NCBI GenBank assembly: GCA_035292625.1
Contig: DATDPS010000048.1
Location: 1 to 27,132, forward strand
Direction of reading: 5' to 3'
Length of the DNA: 27,132 nt
Source of the DNA: SHZL01 sp035292625
GTDB taxonomy: Bacteria; Pseudomonadota; Gammaproteobacteria; Xanthomonadales; SZUA-36
Shown here piece after piece: positions 1 through 8,074 of this stretch. The notes under the pieces were generated by a model. The model was not told the DNA's origin. It was given only the letters and a program-made list of their open reading frames with translations, and ran no database searches. Position numbers and translations under genes: made by a program. Numbering within the stretch: position 1 is the first letter of the stretch; every line of letters starts with the position of its first letter.

Positions 1-1
1 G

Positions 2-694
2 CTGATCCGTTCCGCGCTGGACAGCGCGGCGCAAGCCGAAACAATTGGGCTCGGCCACGACCGCATCATCCTGTCGTGCAAGGTCAGTGATGTGCAGGAC
101 CTGATCGCGGTGTACCGCACGTTGGCAGGCCGTTGCGACTACCCGCTGCACCTGGGACTCACCGAGGCGGGGATGGGCAGCAAGGGTATCGTCTGCTCCA
201 CCGCGGCACTGGCCATACTGTTGCAGGAAGGTATCGGAGATACCATTCGCATTTCCCTGACACCGGCGCCGGACCAATCGCGCACCGACGAAGTCATCGT
301 GGCGCAGGAGTTGCTGCAAAGCATGGGACTGCGCGCCTTCACCCCGATGGTAACGGCTTGCCCGGGTTGCGGCCGCACCACCAGCACGTTTTTCCAGGCG
401 CTGACCCAGGACGTGCAGCAATTTGTGCGCGGGCGCATGCCGGAGTGGCGCGGCCGTTATCGCGGCGTGGAAAACCTTTCCCTGGCGGTGATGGGTTGCG
501 TGGTCAACGGCCCCGGCGAAAGCCGCCACGCCAACATTGGCATCAGCTTGCCAGGCACCGGCGAAGCACCCGTGGCACCGGTTTTTGTGGATGGGCGTAA
601 AGCGGCCACTTTACGCGGCAAAAACCTGACCAATGATTTCCTTGAATTGATTGAAAAGTATGTGGAAGACCACTACCCGCGCCACCCATCCTGA
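2..694 (+). CDS. ispG: IspG (GcpE), 4-hydroxy-3-methylbut-2-enyl diphosphate synthase, 3' part
   Basis: Cytoplasmic iron-sulfur enzyme of the MEP isoprenoid pathway. It reduces methylerythritol cyclodiphosphate to HMBPP. The reading frame is open from base 2, so the gene starts upstream of the window and only about 230 C-terminal residues are present. The start resembles the family stretch around S-C-K-V-S-x-V-Q-D-L. The [4Fe-4S] ligands are visible: C-P-G-C at bases 359-370 and the third Cys in M-G-C-V-V-N-G-P-G-E at 497-499, with the following Glu of the same motif. The C-terminus is of normal type. The next gene starts 12 bases after the stop and may be co-transcribed. Confidence 0.95.
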   Translation: MIRSALDSAAQAETIGLGHDRIILSCKVSDVQDLIAVYRTLAGRCDYPLHLGLTEAGMGSKGIVCSTAALAILLQEGIGDTIRISLTPAPDQSRTDEVIVAQELLQSMGLRAFTPMVTACPGCGRTTSTFFQALTQDVQQFVRGRMPEWRGRYRGVENLSLAVMGCVVNGPGESRHANIGISLPGTGEAPVAPVFVDGRKAATLRGKNLTNDFLELIEKYVEDHYPRHPS

Positions 695-706
695 CCTAAG
701 GTACCT

Positions 707-1519
707 ATGAGCTTGTTACGCAAATCGAAGCAATCCGAACTGGCCGACCGGCACGACCTGTACCAGCGCTCGGTACAGGACACTGAATCTGAAATCGATT
801 TCATCGAGCAAACCTGGACAGATTTGCGCGATCGCCCGGCGGAGGTTTTGCGCGAGGACTTTTGCGGCACGGCCAATACCGCCTGCGAGTGGGTGCGGCG
901 CAACGCTGGCCACTTTGCCATCGGTGTCGACCTGGATGGCGAAGTGATGAGATGGGGCGAGCGCAACAACGTTGCCCGCCTGGCACCGGATGAACAAACG
1001 CGCATCGAGCTGATCCAGACCGACGTACTCGATGAACTGGCGGAAACGGCCGACATCGTGTTGGCCATGAATTTCAGCTATTTCCTGTTCCGGACCCGCG
1101 CGGAGTTACTCGAATACTTTGCCTCGGTGCACCAGGGACTGACCGAGGACGGAATCTTTTTTCTCGACGCATACGGCGGCTACGACGCTCCGCGTGAGAT
1201 CGTGGAGTCGCGTGAGTGCGACGGCTTTGTCTATATATGGGAACAGGCCGAGTTCAACCCGATCGACTCGACCATGACCTGCCACATCCATTTCGAGTTT
1301 GCCGATGATTCACGCCTGGAGCAGGCGTTTTCCTATCGCTGGCGGCTGTGGACCTTGCCGGAAATCCGTGAAGTTCTGTACCAGGCGGGATTCCGCAAAG
1401 TCGATGTCTACTGGGAAGGCACCGACGAGGAAACCCAGGAAGGCAACGGTGTGTATGCGCCGGCTGAAGTCGGTGATGCCGACGCTGGCTGGGTGTGTTA
1501 TATCGTGGCCCAGGCCTGA
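707..1519 (+). CDS. class I SAM-dependent methyltransferase, substrate unknown
   Basis: 270-residue soluble protein with a Rossmann-type SAM-binding core. Motif I reads E-D-F-C-G-T-A at about residues 47-53. It is followed by an acidic strand end, G-V-D-L-D, at about residues 74-78 that would contact the SAM ribose. A second acidic strand, Q-T-D-V-L-D, and the N-F-S-Y-F region fit motifs II to IV. No signal peptide or membrane segment is seen. An AAGG motif sits 5 bases before the ATG. It follows ispG by 12 bases and converges on ygfZ. I do not recognise a specific substrate; similar genes are usually annotated only as class I methyltransferases. Confidence 0.85.
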   Translation: MSLLRKSKQSELADRHDLYQRSVQDTESEIDFIEQTWTDLRDRPAEVLREDFCGTANTACEWVRRNAGHFAIGVDLDGEVMRWGERNNVARLAPDEQTRIELIQTDVLDELAETADIVLAMNFSYFLFRTRAELLEYFASVHQGLTEDGIFFLDAYGGYDAPREIVESRECDGFVYIWEQAEFNPIDSTMTCHIHFEFADDSRLEQAFSYRWRLWTLPEIREVLYQAGFRKVDVYWEGTDEETQEGNGVYAPAEVGDADAGWVCYIVAQA

Positions 1520-1564
1520 ATCAACCGTGCCAGCTCCGCCCCCCGCCCTGGCTGCCCGGCGTGT

Positions 1565-2401
1565 TCAGTTCTCCAGCGCCACTGCCAGGCGCCGTGATGG
1601 CCAGACTCTACCGGTGATTTCCAGGGAATCGACCGCCGCGGATTCTTCCAGCGGCGCCACGGCCAGCACGAAGCTGCGGCCGGTTTCCCCCATGGCAGAG
1701 TCGATGGCAACCGCGTCAAGGACTTGCCCCTCGCTGTGCAGTCGGCAGGGCGCACCGGCAGTGACCGGTACACTCCCATCTATTTCCAGCAGCACTGGTT
1801 TGCGTTTGAGCAGGCCCAGGTAGCGGGTGCGGGCCACGATTTCCTGCCCCGGGTAACACCCCTTGGAGAAACTCACGGCGCCAATCCGCTCCAGGCCCAG
1901 CATTTGCGGCAGGAATCGTTCGCTCGTCGCGGGCTGCAGCCAGACCACGCCGTGCTTCAACTCCTCGGCCCGCCACCGGTCGAGCTGCTCCCGCCCGGTG
2001 CTTGCCGGGCACAGGGGCGGGGTCGTCACAACGGCGTAGCGCAGGGGTGAATGCGCGGGTGCGAACACCCTGGAGCAGGCCACGGCAACCGGGCCTTGCG
2101 GCACGCCGGCCAGCCAATGCCCGGCAAGGTGTTTGAAACTCACCCGGGCGCGCAGCACGTACATGGGTAAACGCTTGAAGACTGTCCGCGCCAGGTGTTC
2201 TTCACCCACCACCAGCCAGTCCTCAGCCTCACGGCACAGCAGCAACAGGGCAATGACCTGGCCACGCGGTGAACACCACGCGGCGAAACAGGACTGCCCC
2301 TCCTCGAGCCCAGTGATATCGCCTGCCAATTGAGCTTGCAAAAAGTCAGCCGCATCGGCGCCGCTAATGCGGTACACGGTGAGGTAAGGCAATGGAATCA
2401 T
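1565..2401 (-). CDS. ygfZ: YgfZ/GcvT-family tetrahydrofolate-binding protein (iron-sulfur maintenance)
   Basis: 278-residue protein of the YgfZ family, which is related to the GcvT aminomethyltransferase. In other bacteria YgfZ binds folate and supports assembly or repair of some iron-sulfur proteins. The signature K-G-C-Y-P-G-Q-E, followed by I-V-A-R-T-R-Y-L-G, is present at about residues 179-195 and carries the conserved Cys. The protein is shorter than E. coli YgfZ (about 326 residues). It is the only gene called on the - strand. Its start lies opposite the upstream region of the sdh cluster, so 2402-2584 is a divergent promoter region. An iron-sulfur maintenance role fits the neighbourhood of complex II, but that link is inferred. 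Confidence 0.9.
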   Translation of the reverse strand: MIPLPYLTVYRISGADAADFLQAQLAGDITGLEEGQSCFAAWCSPRGQVIALLLLCREAEDWLVVGEEHLARTVFKRLPMYVLRARVSFKHLAGHWLAGVPQGPVAVACSRVFAPAHSPLRYAVVTTPPLCPASTGREQLDRWRAEELKHGVVWLQPATSERFLPQMLGLERIGAVSFSKGCYPGQEIVARTRYLGLLKRKPVLLEIDGSVPVTAGAPCRLHSEGQVLDAVAIDSAMGETGRSFVLAVAPLEESAAVDSLEITGRVWPSRRLAVALEN

Positions 2402-2584
2402 GATTACCGCTAAAGAGTTGTCCTGGGTGTGCCGCGAGGAGGCCAGTTTAACCGATCAATGCCTGACTAACGCTACCTGACTCACGCTCCAATCGACCCA
2501 TGTCTTTAATGTCCCCTACAGGCCCGGGGAAGTTGGCCCTGCTTGCCCTTGATAAAGCGCAGTCGAGCCAGTAGTCTTGCCAGC
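2402..2584. other. divergent intergenic region between ygfZ and the sdh cluster
   Basis: About 180 bases separate the ygfZ start on the - strand from the SDHAF4-family gene on the + strand. Promoters for both directions should lie here. I could not pick a convincing -35/-10 pair or a known operator by eye. A TTG at 2543 in frame with the downstream gene would extend that gene by 14 residues. Confidence 0.4.
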
Positions 2585-2812
2585 ATGTCCCCAACCCACC
2601 CCCGCAACAGTAAAACCAGCGAAATCAGCCGGCCTGTGGCCGCATCTGGAGAAGATGGCGAAGCGTCACCCCAACCGCCTGCTGCTGAACCGCCAGAAAG
2701 CCCCGGGCCTGCCAATACCCGCTTGGACCGCGGCGAAATCAACGGTCGCAAAGGCCCCGAGCCCACACGCTTCGGTGATTGGGAAAAAGATGGCCGCTGC
2801 ATTGATTTCTGA
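2585..2812 (+). CDS. SDHAF4-family (DUF1674) succinate dehydrogenase assembly factor
   Basis: Small soluble protein of 75 residues from the ATG at 2585, or 89 from a TTG at 2543. The conserved C-terminal signature is clear: an E-I-N-G-R-K-G-P-E-P-T-R stretch followed by F-G-D-W-E-K-D-G-R-C-I-D-F at the very end. This is the DUF1674 domain. In mitochondria SDHAF4/Sdh8 binds flavinylated SdhA and helps assembly of complex II. The N-terminal half is low-complexity and rich in Pro, Ala and Glu. It lies 59 bases upstream of sdhC on the same strand, which supports the assignment. Neither start has a strong ribosome binding site, so the N-terminus is uncertain. Confidence 0.85.
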   Translation: MSPTHPRNSKTSEISRPVAASGEDGEASPQPPAAEPPESPGPANTRLDRGEINGRKGPEPTRFGDWEKDGRCIDF

Positions 2813-2871
2813 AGGGTCGATTCCTGCGTCCGGGATTTAATATCTGCAAGTAAATACGGGAAATAAAAAAC

Positions 2872-3252
2872 GTGAAACCAAGACCGCTATCGCCGTTTAT
2901 GATCGGCCCCTATTACCGGCCGCAGCTGACTTCCGTTCTTTCCATCACCCACCGCGCCAGCGGCGTGTTTCTGAGCCTGGCAGGCGTTCCCCTGTTACTG
3001 TGGTGGCTGGTTGCGCTGAGCAGCGGCCCGGAAGCGTGGCAAGCCATGCGCGACTGTTTTTCCGGCTTGGCCGGTCTGTTACTGGCGGTCGTCGGCCTGT
3101 TCAGCCTGAGTTTTCATTTTTACAACGGCATCAGGCACCTGGTTTGGGATACCGGCCGCGGACTGGACATCAAAACAGCTTACCGTTCCGCCTGGCTGGT
3201 TCTGGGCAGCAGCGTGGCGACTACCGGAATTCTGCTGGGAGCCTTGCCATGA
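2872..3252 (+). CDS. sdhC: succinate dehydrogenase cytochrome b556 subunit SdhC
   Basis: 126-residue membrane anchor of complex II. Together with SdhD it binds haem b and the quinone. It has three predicted membrane helices, at about residues 27-50, 65-88 and 104-124. The N-terminal S-V-L-S-I-T-H-R-A-S-G-V motif carries the Ser and Arg of the quinone site. The F-H-F-Y-N-G-I-R-H-L-V-W-D motif carries the haem-ligating His. The start is a GTG with a GGGA purine stretch upstream. The stop overlaps the sdhD start as ATGA, implying translational coupling. Confidence 0.95.
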   Translation: MKPRPLSPFMIGPYYRPQLTSVLSITHRASGVFLSLAGVPLLLWWLVALSSGPEAWQAMRDCFSGLAGLLLAVVGLFSLSFHFYNGIRHLVWDTGRGLDIKTAYRSAWLVLGSSVATTGILLGALP

Positions 3253-3632
3253 GTGACATCACTCACCCGCTGGCGCGGGCCCGAGGCCATGGCAGCGCCA
3301 GGTCTGGTGTACGCCACTGGGTGGCACAACGGTTTTCGGCTGTCTTGCTGCTGCTACTGCTGCCGTGGCTGGTTTATGCACTCTTTAGCTTGGCTGGCGC
3401 TGACCATGCCGCGGCCGCCAGGTTCGCGGCCCGGCCGTGGAACGCAGCCCTGTTGCTGTTGAGCCTGCTGACCCTGCTGTACCACGCCGTGCTCGGCATG
3501 CAGGTGGTGATCGAAGATTATGTCCACTCGCGCGCCCTCGAACTGGCGCTGCATTTCATCGTTCGTGCCGGCGCCGTATTCGCTGCCGCCCTCGGCGTGA
3601 TTCATGTCGCGAAACTGGCGCTGGGGGCCTGA
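3249..3632 (+). CDS. sdhD: succinate dehydrogenase membrane anchor subunit SdhD
   Basis: 127-residue hydrophobic subunit with three predicted helices, at about residues 28-50, 63-83 and 98-122. The family motif Y-H-A-V-L-G-M-Q-V-V-I-E-D-Y-V-H is present. Its His is the usual second-subunit haem-region residue, and the D-Y pair contributes to the quinone pocket. The ATG at 3249 overlaps the sdhC stop by the ATGA arrangement. This start is preferred over an open frame continuing upstream inside sdhC because it gives a normal SdhD length. It is followed 3 bases later by sdhA. Confidence 0.93.
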   Translation: MSDITHPLARARGHGSARSGVRHWVAQRFSAVLLLLLLPWLVYALFSLAGADHAAAARFAARPWNAALLLLSLLTLLYHAVLGMQVVIEDYVHSRALELALHFIVRAGAVFAAALGVIHVAKLALGA

Positions 3633-3635
3633 AAC

Positions 3636-5426
3636 ATGAGTAAAGCTTACGACCTCAAGGAACACACCTACGATGCGCTGGTGGTGGGCGCCGGCGGCGC
3701 CGGCCTGCGCGCCACCATGGGCCTGGCCTCCAGTGGCCTGAGCACCGCTTGCATCACCAAGGTGTTTCCCACGCGTAGTCACACCGTGGCGGCACAAGGC
3801 GGCATGTCCGCGGCGTTGGGCAACATGGGTGAAGACGACTGGCGCTGGCACATGTACGACACCATCAAGGGCTCCGATTGGCTGGGCGACCAGGATGCCA
3901 TCGAATACATGTGCCGCGAGGCGGTTCCATCCGTGATTGAGCTGGAACACTTCGGTGTACCGTTTTCACGCACCGAGGAGGGGCGGATTTACCAACGCCC
4001 CTTTGGCGGTATGACCACGCGTTATGGCCAGGGCACGGCGCAACGCACCTGCGCTGCGGCCGATCGCACCGGTCATGCCATCCTGCACACGCTGTACCAG
4101 CAATCACTCAAGCACGATGCCACCTTCTACATCGAGTATTTCGCTACCGACCTGTTGATGGATGCAGACGGCGCGTGTCGCGGCCTGCTGGCATGGGACC
4201 TGGCGACAGGGACCTTGCATGTGTTCCGCGCTCACGCTGTCATCCTGGCAACCGGCGGTTATGGCCGCAGCTATTTCTCCTGCACCTCTGCGCACACGTG
4301 TACCGGAGACGGCAACGGCATGGTCTTGCGCGCCGGTTTGCCGCTACAGGACATGGAATTCGTGCAATTCCATCCCACCGGGATTTATGGAGCCGGCATG
4401 CTGATTACGGAGGGGGTGCGTGGAGAGGGCGGGTTCCTTACCAACTCCAGGGGCGAGCGGTTCATGGAGCGCTACGCGCCTAATGCCAAGGACCTGGCAT
4501 CGCGTGACGTGGTCAGCCGTTCCATGACCATTGAGATCCGCGAGGGCAGGGGAGTAGGGCCCAAAGCCGACCACATCCACCTCAACCTGCAGCACCTCGG
4601 GCCTGAGGTCATCCATGAACAGCTGCCGGGTATCGCCGAAAGCGCGCAGATCTTTGCCGGGGTCGACGTGACTCGCGATCCCATCCCGGTCTTGCCCACG
4701 GCGCACTACAACATGGGGGGAATTCCTACGAATTATCACGGCGAAGTGGTGACGCTGCAGGACGACAATCCCGATAGCGTAGTGCCCGGGCTGTTCGCAA
4801 TTGGCGAAGCAGCCTGCGTCTCCGTGCACGGCGCCAACCGCCTGGGATCCAACTCGTTACTCGACATTATCGTGTTCGGTCGCGCCGTGGCCCGTCGTTG
4901 TGCCGAAATCATCACGCCCGGCAGCAAACACCCTGGCATGGACGCGGCTGCTGTGGACCAGCTGGTCGGTGAGTTTGACGGATTGCGCCATGCAGCAGGT
5001 GATCTTTCCACGGCGCAGATCCGTGACCAGATGCAGCATGTGATGCAAAACAACGCAACTGTGTTTCGCACGGGTCCGGTGCTGCAGGAAGGTTGTGAAC
5101 TGATTGACAAAGTTTACCAATCCTTTGCCCAGGTGCGGGTCAGTGACCGCTCCCTGGTCTGGAACTCGGATCTGGTGGAAACCCTGGAACTGCGTAATCT
5201 ACTCGGATGTGCGGTGACCACCATGAACTCGGCGGAAAATCGCAAGGAAAGCCGGGGTGCGCATGCGCGTGAAGACTTCCCCAACCGGGACGACGCGCAA
5301 TGGATGAAGCATTCACTCGCTTGGATGGACGATGCAGGCGCTGTGCGCATCGACTATCGCCCGGTGCACCTGTATACGCTCAGTGACGATGTCGATGCAG
5401 TGCCACCCAAGCCCAGAGTGTATTGA
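3636..5426 (+). CDS. sdhA: succinate dehydrogenase flavoprotein subunit SdhA
   Basis: 596-residue catalytic subunit of complex II. It oxidises succinate to fumarate and passes electrons to SdhB. The N-terminal dinucleotide motif G-A-G-G-A-G is at residues 18-23. His49 in the T-R-S-H-T-V-A-A-Q-G-G motif is the expected site of covalent FAD attachment. The substrate region H-P-T-G-I-Y-G-A-G and the catalytic R-G-E-G-G stretch are present, as is the later H-G-A-N-R-L-G-S-N-S motif. Length is normal for the family. Flavinylation probably depends on SdhE, encoded downstream, and perhaps on the SDHAF4-like protein upstream. Confidence 0.98.
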   Translation: MSKAYDLKEHTYDALVVGAGGAGLRATMGLASSGLSTACITKVFPTRSHTVAAQGGMSAALGNMGEDDWRWHMYDTIKGSDWLGDQDAIEYMCREAVPSVIELEHFGVPFSRTEEGRIYQRPFGGMTTRYGQGTAQRTCAAADRTGHAILHTLYQQSLKHDATFYIEYFATDLLMDADGACRGLLAWDLATGTLHVFRAHAVILATGGYGRSYFSCTSAHTCTGDGNGMVLRAGLPLQDMEFVQFHPTGIYGAGMLITEGVRGEGGFLTNSRGERFMERYAPNAKDLASRDVVSRSMTIEIREGRGVGPKADHIHLNLQHLGPEVIHEQLPGIAESAQIFAGVDVTRDPIPVLPTAHYNMGGIPTNYHGEVVTLQDDNPDSVVPGLFAIGEAACVSVHGANRLGSNSLLDIIVFGRAVARRCAEIITPGSKHPGMDAAAVDQLVGEFDGLRHAAGDLSTAQIRDQMQHVMQNNATVFRTGPVLQEGCELIDKVYQSFAQVRVSDRSLVWNSDLVETLELRNLLGCAVTTMNSAENRKESRGAHAREDFPNRDDAQWMKHSLAWMDDAGAVRIDYRPVHLYTLSDDVDAVPPKPRVY

Positions 5427-5456
5427 GGAATCAAGTGATGCCTCGGAGACTCAATA

Positions 5457-6242
5457 ATGTCTGAATTCCGTTTACCTGAAAATTCTCGCGTCACCGGCGG
5501 CAAAAGCTATCCAGCCGCCGCCGGCGCCTCCAATATCCGGACATTCCGCATTTATCGCTGGGACCCTGACGGAAATGACAATCCCCGGGTCGACAGCTAC
5601 GAGGTGGACCTCGACAGCTGCGGGCCGATGGTGTTGCATGCCATGATCAAGATCAAGGATGAAATCGACCCGACCCTGACCTTCCGGCGTTCCTGCCGGG
5701 AAGGGATCTGCGGGTCCTGCGCGATGAATATCGACGGTACCAATACGCTGGCTTGCACCAAGCCGATTGCCGAAGTGCAGGGTGATGTGAAGATTTATCC
5801 CTTGCCACACCTGCCCGTGATCAAGGATATCGTTCCCGACCTGACGCATTTTTATGCCCAGTACGCCGCCATCAAACCCTGGCTCAGTACGCAGAGCACC
5901 GTGCCGCCGGACCGCGAGCGTTTGCAATCACGCGAAGATCGCGAAAAGCTGGATGGGCTTTACGAGTGCATACTCTGCGCCTGTTGCTCGACCTCCTGCC
6001 CGAGCTACTGGTGGAACGGCGACCGCTATCTCGGACCGGCGGTTCTGCTGCAAGCCTATCGCTGGCTGGCCGATTCGCGTGACGAGGCCACCGGGGAACG
6101 GCTGGATGAGCTGGAAGATCCATTTCGGCTTTATCGCTGTCACACCATCATGAATTGTACGCGCACCTGCCCGAAGGGCCTGAATCCGGCCAAGGCGATT
6201 GCGGAAATCAAAAAAATGCTGCTCGCCCGCAGCGGGGTTTGA
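5457..6242 (+). CDS. sdhB: succinate dehydrogenase iron-sulfur subunit SdhB
   Basis: 261-residue electron-transfer subunit with three iron-sulfur clusters. The [2Fe-2S] ligands are in S-C-R-E-G-I-C-G-S-C plus a later Cys in L-A-C-T-K. The [4Fe-4S] ligands are in C-I-L-C-A-C-C-S-T-S-C-P. The [3Fe-4S] ligands are in C-H-T-I-M-N-C-T-R-T-C-P-K-G. The N-terminus is about 25 residues longer than in E. coli SdhB (238 residues). GGAG at 5445-5448 lies 8 bases before the ATG, which supports the chosen start. It sits 30 bases after sdhA and 12 before sdhE. Confidence 0.98.
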   Translation: MSEFRLPENSRVTGGKSYPAAAGASNIRTFRIYRWDPDGNDNPRVDSYEVDLDSCGPMVLHAMIKIKDEIDPTLTFRRSCREGICGSCAMNIDGTNTLACTKPIAEVQGDVKIYPLPHLPVIKDIVPDLTHFYAQYAAIKPWLSTQSTVPPDRERLQSREDREKLDGLYECILCACCSTSCPSYWWNGDRYLGPAVLLQAYRWLADSRDEATGERLDELEDPFRLYRCHTIMNCTRTCPKGLNPAKAIAEIKKMLLARSGV

Positions 6243-6254
6243 ACCGGCGCCGTT

Positions 6255-6512
6255 ATGGAACCAGGTTCTCGACTAAGGCAGCTCAAATGGCTGTGCCGCA
6301 GGGGCATGAAAGAGCTCGACATCCTGTTGGAAAACTTTCTGGCCAGGCACGCGCAGCAGCTGGAGCGCGGGCTGTGGCGCGAGTTCGAGGATTTGCTGCA
6401 ATTCGAGGATGACCAGCTCTGGGACTGGCTGCAAAATCCGCAACTGCCGCAAGCCGCCCGTTTTAATGCCATCCTGTGGCAGATCCGTCATGGCACAAGT
6501 AAGGCACATTGA
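6255..6512 (+). CDS. sdhE: SdhE, FAD assembly factor for succinate dehydrogenase
   Basis: 85-residue soluble protein of the SdhE (YgfY, Sdh5) family, which promotes covalent flavinylation of SdhA. The diagnostic R-R-G-M-K-E-L-D motif is at about residues 15-22, with the conserved R-G-x-x-E. The remainder is the usual small helical domain, with an F-E-D-L-L stretch and D-D-Q-L-W-D-W. It lies 12 bases after sdhB, so it is almost certainly in the sdh transcript. The 3' end overlaps the next gene by 23 bases, as sdhE commonly adjoins ygfX in gammaproteobacteria. Confidence 0.95.
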   Translation: MEPGSRLRQLKWLCRRGMKELDILLENFLARHAQQLERGLWREFEDLLQFEDDQLWDWLQNPQLPQAARFNAILWQIRHGTSKAH

Positions 6513-6939
6513 ACTTGAGGCCGGCCCCGATGGGTGGTACCACGGTGCTGTGATCATCCTGTGGCTGCTGGTAGTCGTTTCATTGGTATCCATCCTCCCC
6601 GTGCTGCCGGGGATTGTGCTGCTGGCTTGCGGCAGCCTGCTGGTGCTATTGCGGCCGGGTTCCAGGCGCTTCAGGGGAGTGTGCGGTCCGCTGCTGCTTT
6701 ACCGTAGCGGCGCAGCCAGGCTGGGGTCGCTGCAGGGGACATGGAACCCGCATTCGCGCACTTCGCGCTGGGTCACCCTGGTGCGCGTCGAAATGCCGGT
6801 GGGCGCCAGAATCGTGCTGGTCTGCGCGGCCCGTAACCAGGCGCAGGATTACAGGTTGCTGTTGATGTGGAGCCGATTTCCGCCCATGGACTGGCAGGCA
6901 GGCGCCAGGGCAGGGGGCCAGCATGGGGCACAGCCATGA
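6490..6939 (+). CDS. YgfX/CptA-like inner membrane protein
   Basis: 149-residue protein starting at the ATG at 6490, inside the end of sdhE. A hydrophobic hairpin covers about residues 15-55, with two membrane helices split by P-V-L-P-G. A basic, mostly beta-type soluble part follows. Size, topology and position directly after sdhE match YgfX (CptA), the membrane partner of SdhE in E. coli, whose exact job is debated. Primary sequence similarity is weak by eye, so the family is assigned mainly from context. The stop overlaps the fixL start by ATGA. Confidence 0.72.
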   Translation: MAQVRHIELEAGPDGWYHGAVIILWLLVVVSLVSILPVLPGIVLLACGSLLVLLRPGSRRFRGVCGPLLLYRSGAARLGSLQGTWNPHSRTSRWVTLVRVEMPVGARIVLVCAARNQAQDYRLLLMWSRFPPMDWQAGARAGGQHGAQP

Positions 6940-8057
6940 CACCCGCCACGTTCAGCCATGACGGTTTTTTTGATGCCTTGCTCGACGCCGCGGTCGACGC
7001 GATCATCATCATCGACCAGGCCGGAGGCATTCAGCGCTTCAACCACAGCGCGCAAACCATGTTCGGTTATTCCGAAGACGAAGTCCTGCAGCGGAACGTC
7101 AATATACTCATGCCCGAACCGGCACGGGGCCGGCATGATGGATATCTGGGACGTTACCTGGAAACCGGCAAAGCCGCCATCATTGGCATAGGCCGCATCG
7201 AGCGGGGCATGCGCAAGTCAGGAGAAATTTTTCCCATGCGCCTGTCCGTGGGCGAATCGCGGCGGCGGGGCCAGGTGCATTTCGTGGGGATTATTCACGA
7301 CCTGAGCGAACAGAACGCCACTGACCAAAAGCTCAAAATCCTCGAGCAGCAATTGTTTCATGCCGACCGTCTGCTGACCCTGGGCGAACTGACCGCCGGC
7401 ATTGCCCATGAAATCAACCAGCCCCTGACGGCAATTGCCGCCTATGCCGACGCTGCGCGTCACCTGGTGGAAAAACAGCCGGAGCGCATGGACCCTGCCG
7501 TACGCGGCATCTGCGCGCGCATCAGTGACCAGTCGAGGCGTGCGGCCGCCGTGGTCGAGCGGCTGCGCAAACTGGTCCGTAGCGGCACTACCAGAAAGGC
7601 CAGTCATGACATACGAAATATAATTAAGAGCACACTTTTACTATTTGATTATGAAATAAAAAAAACCGGAATTTTCATACAGGTGAAAGCCCCGGACGAG
7701 TTACCAGAAGTCTACGCCGATGAGATCCAGATCCAGCAAATCCTGGTCAACCTGGTGAAGAACAGCATGGATTCCCTGACCGATTCCGGCCAGCTTGATG
7801 GCCGGGTGAGCATCAGCGTCAGCCACACCAACAATGACCTGGTCGTTTCCGTTCGTGACAATGGCCCCGGTGTCTTGGCCGAAAGCCTGCCGCGCCTGTT
7901 CGAACCGTTCTATACCAGCAAGCCCCAGGGTGTGGGATTGGGCCTCAGTATCTGCAAACACATCGCGGTGGCGCATGCCGGCACCCTGAGCTTTGTCCCG
8001 CAAACGGAACAAGGCGCGCAATTCGTGCTGAAATTGCCACTCTCCTCCATTGGGTGA
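6936..8057 (+). CDS. fixL: FixL-like haem-PAS oxygen-sensing histidine kinase
   Basis: 373-residue soluble sensor kinase without membrane segments. A PAS domain covers about residues 12-125. Compared with Bradyrhizobium FixL it keeps the haem-ligating His (His67 in R-G-R-H-D-G-Y), the propionate-contacting Arg (Arg73) and the distal oxygen-sensing Arg (Arg87 in I-I-G-I-G-R). The FixL stretch N-V-N-I-L-M-P-E-P is also present. The dimerisation domain has phosphoacceptor His158 in G-I-A-H-E-I-N-Q-P-L. The ATPase domain has N-L-V-K-N-S, D-N-G-P-G-V and G-V-G-L-G-L-S motifs. The ATG overlaps the ygfX stop (ATGA). The linker DNA at about 7608-7680 is strikingly AT-rich. Family knowledge predicts activity when oxygen is low, with FixJ as partner. 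Confidence 0.92.
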   Translation: MTPATFSHDGFFDALLDAAVDAIIIIDQAGGIQRFNHSAQTMFGYSEDEVLQRNVNILMPEPARGRHDGYLGRYLETGKAAIIGIGRIERGMRKSGEIFPMRLSVGESRRRGQVHFVGIIHDLSEQNATDQKLKILEQQLFHADRLLTLGELTAGIAHEINQPLTAIAAYADAARHLVEKQPERMDPAVRGICARISDQSRRAAAVVERLRKLVRSGTTRKASHDIRNIIKSTLLLFDYEIKKTGIFIQVKAPDELPEVYADEIQIQQILVNLVKNSMDSLTDSGQLDGRVSISVSHTNNDLVVSVRDNGPGVLAESLPRLFEPFYTSKPQGVGLGLSICKHIAVAHAGTLSFVPQTEQGAQFVLKLPLSSIG

Positions 8058-8074
8058 TCAAGGGAGCCCATGAG

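Noticed and set aside
1530..1553. GCCAG/CTGGC pair between the convergent methyltransferase and ygfZ as a terminator
   Set aside because: Stem of only 5 bases with a 14-base loop and no T run on either side.
1299..1823. Open frame of 174 codons spanning the methyltransferase end and the ygfZ end
   Set aside because: It lies out of frame within two well-supported genes and has shadow-frame composition.
3354..3950. Long - strand open frame opposite sdhD and sdhA
   Set aside because: Antisense shadow of GC-rich coding sequence; both + strand genes are certain.
5438..5464. Eight-codon frame overlapping the sdhB start as a leader peptide
   Set aside because: No ribosome site of its own, and sdhB already has a well-spaced GGAG.
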